NCBI RefSeq assembly: GCF_024323335.1
Contig: NC_066583.1
Location: 272,498,916 to 272,562,915, forward strand
DNA length: 64,000 bases
Direction of reading: 5' to 3'
From: Lathyrus oleraceus
Lineage: Eukaryota > Streptophyta > Magnoliopsida > Fabales > Fabaceae
A program made the position numbers and the translations under genes. How positions within the stretch are numbered: position 1 is the stretch's first letter; each line of letters opens with the position of its first letter. This document shows, one piece after another, positions 33,847 to 45,400 of this stretch. The notes beneath the pieces are model-generated. The model was not told where the DNA came from. It saw only the letters and a program-made list of their open reading frames with translations, and ran no database searches.

Positions 33847-35112
33847 ATGACAGCAAACACCTCTAACAACATCTTGCGATCAATCCTTGATAAGGAAAAA
33901 TTGTCTGGGACAAATTTTCTGGATTGGAACCGAAACCTGAGGATTGTCCTCAAACATGATAAAAAGTTGTATGTCTTGGAGACACCTGTTCCTGAAGAGG
34001 AACCTCCTAGTTCTGCACCTAAGGTAGAAAGAGATGCTTATAAGAAGCATGTCGATGATGCCAATGAAACTGCTTGTCTCATGCTGGCTACCATGAACTC
34101 AGAATTGCAAAAGCAACATGAGAACATGTCAGCGTTCGATATGATCGAACACCTGAAGTTGCTCTATCAAGAGCAAGCAATGCATGAGAGGTTTGAAGTT
34201 TCAAAAGCGTTTTTTCAAAGCAAGTTAGCTGAGGGAGCCCTTGTAGGTCCCCATGTACTCAAGATGATTGGGTATGTGGAAAACCTCGAGAGATTGGGTT
34301 TTCCCCTCGAAAAGGAACTTGCAACTGATTTGATCTTGCAATCGTTGCCAGATAGTTTCAGTCAATTTGTCCTAAATTTCAATATGATTGATATGGACAA
34401 ATCTCTTCCTGAACTGCTCGCCATGTTAAGAACTGCCGAGCAGAATCTGAAGTCAAAAGGGAAGTCCATTCTGATGATCGGAAATGGAAAGAGACAGAAC
34501 AAAAGGCCCACTAAGCAGAGTGATAAGGGGAAGGGCAAGGAAGTTGCCAATCCCAGACCCACTGCTGCTTTGAAGCCTAGTGGAGGCATAGCAAAAGAAG
34601 GCACCTGCTTCCACTGCGGTAAGACCGGACACTGGAAGAGGAACTGCCCAAAGTACCTGGAAGATAAGAAGAATGGAGTAGAGACTTCAACTTCAGGTAT
34701 TTTTGTTATTAATTTATCTACTTCTGCATCATGGGTATTAGATACTGGATGCAGTTCTCACATTTGTACAAATGTGCAGGAACTAAAAAGGAGTAGAGAT
34801 TTGGAAAAAGGTAAAGTCGACCTACGAGTTGGCTATGGAGCAAAGGTTGCTGCTTTAGCCGTAGGAACTTTTGTATTGACTTTACCTAGTGGTTTAATAA
34901 TTCAGTTAGAGAACTGTTATTATGTACCTGCAATTAGCAGGAATATTATTTCCATTGCTTGTTTGGACAAGTTTGGTTTTTCATTTATAATAAAGAACAA
35001 TTGTTGCTCAATTTATTTGAATGATATATTCTATGCTACTGCACAAATGAACAATGGACTATATGTCCTTGATCTTGAAATGCCTATTAATAACATTAAT
35101 ACAAAAGGGTGA
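33847..35112 (+). CDS. gag: Copia-2 unit 2 Gag-protease, open frame
   Basis: 421 residues, same architecture as unit 1: capsid region, zinc knuckle at residues 254-267, DTG at 299-301. I count about 19 base differences from unit 1 over 1266 bp, 11 of the affected codons changing the amino acid (for example H28N, and R to M within QEQARHER). That ratio shows at most weak purifying selection. Its own LTR promoter and primer site were deleted along with the Ogre-B 3' end. Confidence 0.88.
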   Translation: MTANTSNNILRSILDKEKLSGTNFLDWNRNLRIVLKHDKKLYVLETPVPEEEPPSSAPKVERDAYKKHVDDANETACLMLATMNSELQKQHENMSAFDMIEHLKLLYQEQAMHERFEVSKAFFQSKLAEGALVGPHVLKMIGYVENLERLGFPLEKELATDLILQSLPDSFSQFVLNFNMIDMDKSLPELLAMLRTAEQNLKSKGKSILMIGNGKRQNKRPTKQSDKGKGKEVANPRPTAALKPSGGIAKEGTCFHCGKTGHWKRNCPKYLEDKKNGVETSTSGIFVINLSTSASWVLDTGCSSHICTNVQELKRSRDLEKGKVDLRVGYGAKVAALAVGTFVLTLPSGLIIQLENCYYVPAISRNIISIACLDKFGFSFIIKNNCCSIYLNDIFYATAQMNNGLYVLDLEMPINNINTKG

Positions 35113-36579
35113 AACCTAACGAGTTAAAACCAACTAGGTAAGAATATTAAAACTCTTCGATCAGATCGAAGTGATGAGTATTTAATCCTAGAGTTTGATG
35201 ACCATCTGAAAGAGTGTGGGATCCTATCCCAACTTACTCCTCCTGGCACATCCCAATGGAAGGGTGTATCTGAGAGAAGAAATCGAACCCTGTTGGACAT
35301 GGTCCGATCCATGATGAGTCACACCAATCTTCCAAACTCCTTTTGAGGACATACACCATTGACATCAGCTTACACACTTAACCGTGTTCCATCCAAAAGG
35401 TTGAAAAGACACCATATGAGATATGGAGTGGTAAGAGACCACATATGTCTTACATGAAGATTTGGGGTTGCGAAGTTTATGTGAAACGACAAATTTCAAC
35501 TAAGCTTGAGCCCAAATCTGACAAATGCTTATTTGTGGGATATCCTAAAGAAACAAGAGGATATTATTTCTACAATCCTTCTGAGGGCAAAGTGTTTGCC
35601 GCTCGAACTTGAGTTTTCCTAGAAAGGGATTTTATTTCCAAAGGAAGCAGTGGGAGGAAAGTAGAACTTGAAGAAATTCAAGAATCACAAAGTATCGATA
35701 CACCTATGGAGGAATTAGAGTAGGAAACACAAGTAGTTGTGTAAGAGCAACCTGCTCAAATAGAACAAGACCAGCGTAGGTCAGGCAGGATACGTCACCT
35801 ACCTGAGATATATAGATATCTGATCAAGGTGATGTATTACTCATGAATCAAGATGAGCCTGTGACCTACTCATGGAATCTTCGCCTTGATGAAACAGTAA
35901 AACTGTATGGATTCATCAAGAACGAAGATGAGCCTTGTGTCTACAAGAAGGTTAGTGGGAGCATGATCGTATTCCTGGTATTATATGTAGATGACATATT
36001 ACTCATTGGAATCGATATCCCTACCCCGCAACAAGTAAAGTCTTGGTTGGGGAAATGCTTTTCTATGAAGGACCTGGGTGAAGCAGCCTATCAGAATCTA
36101 TAGAGAGAGATCATGAAATGCTTGGCCTAAGTCAGAGTACATAGACAAAGTGCTGAGACGCTTTAATATGAATGATTCCAATCTGGTTATGTGTTTTGCT
36201 TAAATGGTGGCACTGTGAGCTTGAAAAGTTCAACGCAAGATGCAGTTGCTGATTCTACAACTGAGGCCGAGTATATTGCTGCCTTTAGTGCAGCAAAGGA
36301 AGTTGTTTGGATCAATAAACTTGGCATAATCCCTAGCATTGTGGATCCCATTGGTCTCTATTATGATAACAATGGTGTTATCGCACAAGCTAAGGAGCCT
36401 AGATCTCACCAACGATCCAAACACATACTTAGACGTTGTGTGAAAATATGTAAAGTACCTACACTTGACAATGTTGCTAACCCACTGACAAAGCCTATTG
36501 CACAGCAGAACCATGATGGCCATACTAGATCAATGGGCATACGGGGTATGCCTGATTGGCTCTAGTGCTAGTGGGAGAT
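35113..36579 (+). pseudogene. pol: Copia-2 unit 2 pol remnants (integrase, RT, RNase H fragments)
   Basis: Retains 569 bp that unit 1 lacks: the integrase core end with its Glu (GVSERRNRTLLDMVRSMM near 35265) and the following segment, with stops (for example after NLPNSF at about 35343) and frame changes. Then the RT palm piece 35843-36103 (YVDD intact) and the RNase H piece 36191-36565, as in unit 1. Ends in the polypurine tract before 36580. Confidence 0.85.
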
Positions 36580-37945
36580 TGTTGGTGTAAGCCCTAGAGG
36601 CCAATACTTTTGGTACTTGTATCGAATAATAAAAAGGCATTTTCTTTATTATGGTTGATTAATAAAGTCCCTGGAATAGATAGTCCGTTTAATGTATTAA
36701 GTGTGACTTAATCATGAGAACACATTAAACATAAGGACACTATTCTTAAAGTATCCGTAGTCGAGTTTTAGTGTGAAGTGGGATAACATTAAAGCATTAA
36801 GACTATTATGTTTGTAGACTGATGATCACATCTCATAGATCATGGATAAAGAGTTATCAAGTCTTAAACATAGGTAAGAATATTAGGAGTAATATTTATA
36901 CCGGATTGACCCGCTATGAGAATACTATATAGAAAGTTATGCAAAGTGTCATAAGTTATTCTCATGGTGATAATTGTGTATACCACTCTTCGACCTGAAA
37001 CCACTATGGATCCTAGATGTAGAGTCGAGTGCTTTGTTGCTGATCCAACATTGTCCGTAACTGGATAACCATAAAGACAGTTGATGGGTACTCCACAAAG
37101 CATGCTGAGGGACATGAGTGTCCTAGATGGAATTTGCCCATCCCGCGTAACAGGATAAATGTCTATGGGCCTAATATTGAACTGGACAAGGATGACACGG
37201 TCTATACCTTGTGTTCAATATAGACATAAGGGCAAAGGGGTAATTATACACATAATTATTATAACAGGAGGTTTTGTCAGATCACATGACATTTTCGTGA
37301 CTTGGGTAGCAGTGATGTGTTGCTAGATACCGCTCACTGTTTATTATGTTAAATGCGTGATTTAATATAATTGCCAACGCCGCGAAAACCTATAGGGTCA
37401 CACACAAAGGACGGATTGATGAGAGATAGAGTAACTAAGGAACACCGTAAGGTACGGTGCACTTAAGTGGGAGACGAAATATGGTAAGGTACCAAATACT
37501 TAAGTGATTTTGGGCATATTATAAGATATGGGCCAAAATACACTTAAGTGGGCTTTTTAGCTTGAAGCCCACACAAGTGGTTCTATAAATAGAACCCCTT
37601 GGGTAGAAGCATTGTCACTCCAATCCACTCAGACAGAAATTCAAGTAGAGACTTGGAATTTTGTTTCCCTCTTTCTCTCACTCAAAGCCTTCATTCATAA
37701 CAGCTAGCACTGCGATTGAAGGAATCCGTTCGTGTGGACTGAGTAGAGACGTTGTCATCGTTCAATGTTCGTGATTGCCCAGTGGATCTGTATCAAAGGT
37801 TTTGATCATTATCAGAGATCTGCACCAAAAGTTTGAATCGCCACAAGAGGTAACGGTTCTATCACTGATCATGCCCATTCGTAAGGATCACTAAATGGAG
37901 AAAGTTTTTAAATCCCGCTGCGCCTTGGATGGCTATTCTCCTTCA
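36580..37945 (+). repeat. Copia-2 third LTR
   Basis: 1366 bp, complete, ends CTCCTTCA, then GTTTT (37946-37950) and Ogre-A sequence. It differs from the first LTR by scattered substitutions. Confidence 0.94.
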
Positions 37946-38335
37946 GTTTTATCCACGTCAATCAGAGTGGGGAAGCTGTTGATGCAGAGGATACTGACAT
38001 TTGTCATCCCTGGAGGGATCTGTCACATTTGGGTCGCTGTGGGTGTTCCTACAGTCATTCATAAGTCAGAGTAATAATCACTTTGTTTAAAAACCCTTCT
38101 CCCATGCCAAAAGGAGAAGTGATGACATTGTTGGCAACATTTGTGCAATGATATCTTCATTCAATAAAGCATGTTAAAACCTTTGTTTTTCCATTTGTTT
38201 TCCCTTTTCGCTTTTTGCATGAAATTGGTGATCACAAAAAACCCTAAAAACAAGAATAAAAGCAATCTTTTCATCTGCATAATGATTGCCTTGTTTGATT
38301 TCCAAAAAGCTTTTATATTCAAAATCATTATGCAG
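37946..38335 (+). other. Ogre-A internal region resumed: gag-protease tail and intron-like stretch
   Basis: Starts with the right GTTTT duplication. A short coding-like stretch (residues SFIHVNQSGEAVDAED) is lost at a stop near 38068. The rest is AT-rich and ends in an acceptor-like TTATGCAG at 38335, matching the place where Ogre elements carry an intron. No protease motif is present. Confidence 0.6.
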
Positions 38336-38632
38336 GTTGATTCTAAAACCCATTGAACATAATGATCCAACGCCATCTCCCAATTTTGAATTCCTTGTAT
38401 TCGAAGCAGAGGAAGATGATGTTGAAAGGATTCCTGGCGAGATTTCCCGACTTCTTGAGCAAGAAAAGAAGATCACTCAGCTGCATCTCGAGAATCAGCA
38501 AAACAGTCAAGCTGGGGCATTACAAACGTAAAAAAAAAAGAGAAAAGAGGAGGGTGAAAAATCAAAATCAAAATCAAAAGAAAGAAAAAGAAAGAAAGAA
38601 ACAAAAGAATAATAGCACCCTCAAATCCCAAG
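38336..38632 (+). pseudogene. pol: Ogre-A pol N-terminus joined to a purine-rich tract
   Basis: The reading PSPNFEFLVFEAEEDDVE then ISRLLEQEKK matches the start of Ogre pol (compare NYNFENPIYQVEDG and ELARLL in Ogre-C). It stops at a TAA (38529-38531). From there to about 38615 the sequence is almost only A and G with a few TC. RT, RNase H, aRNH and the integrase core, about 2.6 kb in Ogre-C, are absent between this and the next feature. Confidence 0.75.
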
Positions 38633-38971
38633 TTGACTGATGCTGAATGGATTCAGAGTCGTTACGACCAAGTGAATCTGATCGAAAAGAAGAGATTAAC
38701 TGCCATGTGTCATGGTCAGTTATATCAACAAAGAATGAAGAAAGCATTCGATAATAAGGTCAGGCCTCGTGTGTTCCGAGAAGGTGACCTCGTGCTCAAG
38801 AAAGTCTTGTCTTTCGCGCTCGATTCCAGGGGCAAGTGGACTCCAAACTATGAAGGTCCATATGTTGTCAAGAGAGCCTTTTCAGGCGGTGCTTTGACAC
38901 TTACAACAATGGACGGGGAGGATTTCACTCGTCTTGTGAATTCAGATGCAGTCAAGAAATACTTCGCCTAA
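38633..38971 (+). pseudogene. pol: Ogre-A integrase C-terminal domain remnant
   Basis: 112 codons, the last part of a gypsy integrase (WIQSRYDQVNLIEKKRL; GDLVLKK; GKWTPNYEGPYVVKRAF; KKYFA) closing with TAA. GD.VL followed by GKW.P.YEGP is the usual C-terminal chromatin-binding-like fold of Ty3/gypsy integrases. With no catalytic core it cannot act. It is well preserved although the core is gone, possibly because the RNA signal that follows was retained with it. Confidence 0.85.
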
Positions 38972-38990
38972 AAAAAGCAGAATAGCTCGC

Positions 38991-39140
38991 TAAGTTGAAC
39001 CCTCGAAAGGGCGACTTAGGAAAAAAGGAGCGTCTCGGTGGATTGAAAACCCGAAAGGGCGATCCAGGCAAAAGTTAGAGACATTGAAAAAAAGAATTTG
39101 CATCCCGCTAGATTGAGTACCTCACACTGGGGCAATCTAG
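38991..39140 (+). other. Ogre-A post-integrase hairpin chain
   Basis: Three stem-loops: 38991-39018 (TAAGT/ACTTA, inner CCCT CGAA AGGG), 39040-39065 (GGAT/ATCC, inner CCC GAAA GGG) and 39108-39140 (CTAGATT/AATCTAG). Units two and three are each followed by GGCAAAA, unit one by AGGAAAA. Comparable chains occur after the integrase of Ogre-B and Ogre-C. Confidence 0.75.
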
Positions 39141-42100
39141 GCAAAAATTAGGGATTTGGCAAGTAACTGCATCCTGACAAGACTGTGTTCTACATCTGTC
39201 ATCCGCCAGAAAATTCTTGATTCGTCGTCGACTGAAGCTTCGAATACATCGAAATTCGGAATTGGTGGAGAAAAGGTCATTATGTTCAATGTAGCCCTTT
39301 CCAATATATATCATCGATTTCAAACTTGTACAGATCTGTGGAGTCTTGCCATTCGCAGACTATCATTCCATCAAATCAATTTGAGCTTTTATCCAATTAT
39401 TTGCACTCTTATTTGTTTCTATTCAAAAAATGTGTTGCATGTTTTAATTGATAAAGTATCATTGTTTTCAAAATAAACAAATCTTTCACAAAATTATTCT
39501 TAAACAAAGTGAACATTCACTATGATGGAAGGATACTTAGGAGATCTGCAGTGCTCTCCCAAGGGTGGTATGATTCCCAACAGGGTAAGACTTGTGTTCA
39601 TATCTCTGACATAATTGTATATTTTTCCTGTAGAACCTTTCATGGTTTCTCATCAGCGAGGGGCTCAGTGCAGTGTTGGTGAAAGTTGTTCATCTTCATG
39701 TCCCCGGCAGTGCAGTATTCTTCCTCCAAGCCTTATTAGCCCTATGGTGGGTCATCCCTAGTAGAGTGTTGTTTGAGCCCTATGGTGGGTCGTTCCCAGT
39801 AGGTTTCTGTTTGAACACTTTTGTGGGCCAGTTTCCAAGTAGAGTGTTGGTTGAAGGCTTCAGCTTTCTTCTCTCCAGCAGAGAAGTCTTCTCCTTTCCC
39901 CAACATGGGTGCTTTTCTTTGAAGATTCGGTATTTGGTGGATAGACATCTCAGTACTCCATCATTTCCTCGGATAGATCCCCAGCGGAGTTGTTGGCATG
40001 ATGAACTTTATCAATGCCTATTTATCCTCACCAGAGATCTGGTTGCTTCTTGGTATCTTTGACCCCCATCATGAGTTGTTGTTGTGGAAGTGTCTGCCTG
40101 TGCTATGAACTCTTTTCTCCGGTTGTGACTGACGATCCCTCCGACAGCTTCTTGTGGCCTTCCTCCCCTGCAGGATGGTGTTGTAGCCTGATATCCCAGT
40201 CTCCGGCAGATCTCTTTTGCTCTCGGATGATCTTTTGGCTTTCCCTCTGGAAGAGTAGTACCGGGTGGTTGATTCCTGGACCTATGTGTGTTAGACATGT
40301 CTGTTTGTCAGCATTCATCATGCATAATGCATATACGCATAATCATAACATTCAAATATTCATGTTGCATCTTTTGCCATATATCTGTTGATTGTTGTCT
40401 CCTGCTAATTGGTGATACAGATCTCTCTAGTAGATCTCCCCAAGCAAATGTTGGTGTGTCTGATCTCTCCATATAGAGTCAGCCCCTTAAGCAGAAAGTG
40501 TCTACCATTTCCTTCTGCACTCCCCACTGAGTTATATCCTCGTGGATGACAGTTGTTTCCGTTCCCTCCCTACACACATAATGGGATGGGTTTTCCCTAT
40601 TGAGTTCTTTCCTCATTAGGATGAGTCTTGATTCAGTTTGCCTTTTTGGATCGATCCTAAATTGGCTTCCTATTGGCTGTCTCTTGTGCTTCCCTGTGGT
40701 AAATGAATAGTTGCTCACTAACCGGCACTCATTCATCTTATCCTCAGCGGAAGTTGTTGGCTTCTACCTACTAACCGGTAGTTGTAAGTCCTATCTTCAC
40801 GGTCTTCTACCTACTACCCGGTAGTTGTAAATCCTATTTTCTCTCATTCTGTTCCTCAGCAGATTGTTGTGGTCTTCTACCTACTAACCGGTAGATGTGA
40901 ACCCTCTTTTCTCCCCCTTGTGGAGTCAACCCTTGTGCTCATCCTAATCGATGACGGTTACTTTTCCGTGGTTTTCTACCTACGAACCGGTAGATGTAAT
41001 CCCCTCTTTGCGGTTATCGTTATCCAGTTTTCGGTATTGATAGTCCTTTTCCCTTTTGGATATTTGCTTTGATTAAGCAATATTATCCCCAGCGGGTCTT
41101 CGCCTTCCTTTTGGATAATTGCTCAGAGTAAGCCATTTTATCCTCAGTGGGTCCTCTTTCATTCACCGTTTGCCGGTAATGTTTGTGGTTTCCCTTTTTG
41201 ATTGGTCATCTTTACATACTTAGTCTGGTATCCCGATGCCTTTCTTTTCGGTTGATTTATCCTTTGACAACCTACAACCCGGTTATGGATGATCTTCCAT
41301 GCAAGTATATTGTCTACGTTTTGACAGCTATAGATAATACATCTCATGCACTCTTTGGTTGAAGTTTTGTCCTTCCCAGTGGAGTAAGATTCGTATTCCT
41401 TGTGGAATCGAATATCCATCCTTTAACAAGTTTGCTTTCGCTCTCTTCAGGATGATGAGTGTTTTGGAACACACACCAATTCACGATTTCGGTCGATTTA
41501 GCCTTTGTCAACCTACGACCCGGTTATGGATAATCTTCCTTGCGAGTATATTATCTACGTTTTGACGGCTATAGATAATATATCTCATGCACTCTTTGGT
41601 TGAACCCTTTGTTTGTTTCCCAATTGAGTAAGATTCGTATTCCTTGTGGAATCGAATGTCCATCCTTTAACAAGATTGCTTTTCTAGCTCTCTTCAGGAT
41701 GATGAGTGTTTTGGAACACAAACCAATTCACGCCTTGGTTGGTCACCTGTTATATGCCTACAACCCGGTATCCTTGGTGTTCCTTCCTGTCTTCTCCCTA
41801 CTGCGACCTTGGTCCCTTGTGGAGTCAGATTTTCCTGAGTCGAAGTATGCCTCTTCAGGTTTTCCTCAGATGTTTTTGGTTGATTGATATCTCTCCCGTA
41901 CACCGGTCTTTGATATTCCTTCTTCCCGAGCTTGTTACCTACTAACCGGTAACACCTCTCCCTTTCTTGCTTCCCCAAGAGAGTCTTTTCTAGACAATTG
42001 TTGCTGTGTTGGCGTCTTCCCCAATACATGCATGTTCCCGCCAGGGGCATCTTGTTCAGATTTCTCCCATCCATTCGTTGATGTCTGGTTGAGTCCTTCC

Positions 42101-42440
42101 TATTCGTCCGTTGGCGTCTAGTCGTGGTTTCTTTCTCCCATTCATCCGTTGATGTCTGGTTGAGTCCTTCCTATTCGTCCGTTGGCGTTTAGTCGTGGTT
42201 TCTGTCTCCGAAGAAAAATCAAAATCCCCAGTAAAGTCGTTGGTAAACGTCTTGTCGGGTCCAGTAATAAATATCGAATCCCCATTGGAAGATGCCATTG
42301 GTGAACATTCTTTTCTTTGCTTCATCCCCCGCATAGTGCAAATTCCAGGTTCTTTTGGTATTCAATCCCTGATTACCTTGAAAGTCTGACAGTCGTTGCT
42401 CTCAGCCGTTCAGGTTCTCAACTGATTGAATAGGGGCAGC
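39141..42440 (+). other. Ogre-A 3' untranslated region
   Basis: No coding region. 39814-42440 is the counterpart of 7479-10105, with the same inverted repeats and tandem repeats (241-bp pair at 41247-41728). 39660-39813 has short repeats of the kind CCTATGGTGGGTC. Ends in the polypurine tract AGGGGCAGC (42432-42440). Confidence 0.85.
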
Positions 42441-45400
42441 TGTAGCACCTCGAATTTGCACCCCTCATTTGTACATTCATTTCATTTTTAGGTCATTGAC
42501 ATTATATTAACATTACATTCACATTGCATAGTACATTGCATCTCATCAGTCAAGACTGGCATCAAGAGGATTCATATGTGCAAGGAGCCAAGCATTTCCA
42601 TGAGAAAAAAGGCCCTATGGTTGTTCTAGAGAGTTCACATGAACCAAGGATCAGTTTGAAGCAATTGTACAAAATGCTAGAGACTCAAAAGTCATTAGTG
42701 CAGTTTCAGGTCATCTAGGGTCCATAAAAGTCAACTGCAAGTCAACTGAGGGCTAGGAGGTGGAGAAATGGTTTGAGACACTTCATTCATGTCCCAAAGA
42801 GGTTTATTCAACATGTCAAACATCTACCTTGAAGATTTTGAAGCCAGATCAAAAGCTTCCCAAAATGGAAAGTGACCTGTAATTTCAAGTTTCCAAAAAT
42901 GGTAAGTTTTTGGACCAACTTCAACTCAACTTTCCAACATCAAAGAAGCTTCAAATGAAATTTTGTCTAACATTAATATTGAATATCTCTCTCTCCCATT
43001 TCCAAAAAGTCTAAGATCATGAGCATCTGATGCATGGTTGAGGAGATATGATCAGATCATTGCCAAGTGTGCATGGAACTTCAAAATGCCATATCTTTTG
43101 AACCAAGACTCCAAATTTGGTGCCTCTTTTTCTAAAATGCTTCTCATTACATGAACTTTCCAAAACATTCATCACATTGCATGAATTTCCATCATATGAT
43201 CATTTGCTATCCCATGCCCTTTTTGGAGGGAAATTTGAAAATTTAAAATTGGGGCATCATGAGAACTTTTTGCCATTGCCATTGTGTTTGAAAAATGTTT
43301 TTAAGTGAATTTAACCATGCAATTGGCGCTGTTCACGTATGCATGCTTCATGCACCATGCAATTTTCATTTTTTGCCAAACACCCCTATTTTGCTTAATC
43401 TCAAATTAACCATGTTTAATTTTAATTAAAATGAGATTAGGACAGAGTATATAAACAAAATCCTAACAGAATTTTAACTTCTTCACCATTTTTTGAGATC
43501 TAGAAATTTTTCCCTCCATTTTGTTCTCTCAATTATAATTCAAATTTTCTCCAAATAACCTTGCCATACTATTGCATATTCTTGTTCTGTGGTATGGATT
43601 TGGCATAGATCGAGCCTTGTATCATCAAGTTTGGACCAGAATTGTGCATAGCAAGATCAAGAACATAGCAATGGCAGTTCAGATTTAAGCAAGATTGAAG
43701 CAGTTTCAAGTCTCAATTTCTTCATCAAACATCATAGCAAGTATTCTGGAGTAGATTTGAAGCTTGCCAAGCCTTGGATCGTGCATTTCCAGAAGTTGAT
43801 CTTCAAGAGGTCACATTTTCGATCCTCTTAATTATCTGTTTTATGTGTATAGTCTTGTAGAACATTGAATGCTGATTAACCTGAGCTAAAAATCATGTGA
43901 TTTGGTGTATTATGGAGAGAGATATGCTTGATTGAAGTTTAGTGCATCAAACTTGATTTGCTCGATTTAAACTTGTTATGATGAATTAGAGTGAATGGAT
44001 AGTGGATTCGTGTTCCTTGTTGCGTGAGCTTCATTTTGGTGTAATTGCTTTCGAAAACTGGATTTTTTTTTATCTTTTTGTGACACTGTTCACCACCGTC
44101 TTCATGAAGAAGACGGTGGTTTCCACCGTGCGCCACCATGAGTGCTGCGCTAGGGTTCTTGGATGAAGAACAGTCTGCAAATTCTGTTTGATCCGCGTAT
44201 CTCTCTTTGATCCCAGCCTGGCGTGTTTCTGTTTCTTTTTTCATTTTAATTCCACTTATCCAAAACGGCGTCGTTTTGGGACGCGTTTGGAATTTCTTCA
44301 ATTCATTTTTGTATTTTTCATGGTTACTTCAATTTTTATTTCATTTTTTCCATACTACTTCAAAAAATCATAACTAATTGGAAAATGATCCAAATAATTC
44401 CATTCTTTTGGCCATGTGATCCTTGGAATGTCTTCTATTTTTTGGTGCAAATTTCTGAAGTTGTGCATGGCTGGACTTTGAATTGTGTTAGGATGATTGA
44501 ACATGTGTACATTTGTGACATTGCCTTGTTCTTTCCATTGTGAAATGCTTGATATTTATCCAAATGCTATGAAATTTTGCATGATTGTTCCTAACATGTT
44601 GATGGATGTTTGAGGCTTAATTGTGCATTTTTCTCATTTGCCATTTCTGTTTTATACACATGTACTTTAGGTGTGACAATTTGTGTCACACAATTGGATG
44701 ATCAACTTGTGCATTTTCATTTCCATATCAAATGAGCTTCTCTGTTTATGATTTTTGGTATGTTGATTCTATTAGACATGTTGTATGCTCATGATTTTTT
44801 CCAGAATTATTTGAATCATTTCTGTTTTGATTTGGAATTTTGAGTCTCAATGATCATTTGTGAGCTTTGAATTTGCCTTTGCCTTCTCTTGCACATGAAA
44901 TGATGTAGCTTGATGATTTTGATTTGGTCCTTTTTAGGACATGTTCTCCTTTGTTTGAAGTTGCTTCATGTTGAATATCAAGTTCTGTTTTGGCTTTTTG
45001 ATCCACTTTTGACCCTAGGCTTTGACCTAGTGGTTTGTTCTCATCTTTTAGACTTTGTGTTTCAGGTTCAAGCTTCTAGTCTTGATGGATGATGTTGATC
45101 TCATAAATTGAGATGCAAATTGATGTGTTCCACTAACATTTTCTGTTTTGTAGGATATTTGAATGATGAAACAATTTGAGTTGCTTGCCTCTTAGGCCTT
45201 GTACTGTTTGTTTGTCTGTGAATAGTTTGTCTGAATACTGTACTGATTGTTTGGATGTTTACACAGGTACTTTAGCCGCTTTAACTCATTATTTGAGTTG
45301 CTTTGCTTTGCTTGTGGTTGGAATACCACCTAGGTAATTTCCTACTCTTCATGTAGTCTGGAAGACCTGTCATGTTACTTTGGCAGGCACCTGTCTGAAG

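Larger units (their letters stand above)
17188..37945 (+). mobile_element. Copia-2: Angela/TAR-like Ty1/copia three-LTR array, pol gutted, containing Ogre-B
   Basis: Flanked by GTTTT. LTRs start TGTTGGTGTAAGCC at 17188, 22619 and 36580. Unit 1 has leader, gag-protease and pol fragments (18551-22618). The middle LTR is interrupted at 23751 by Ogre-B. Unit 2 resumes at about 33753 inside the leader and runs to the third LTR. One duplication flanking three LTRs shows a tandem array, from unequal recombination or from insertion of a dimer. Both units share the same truncated pol, with a 569-bp piece present only in unit 2. Lineage assignment is tentative, based on LTR size and Gag motifs. Confidence 0.9.
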
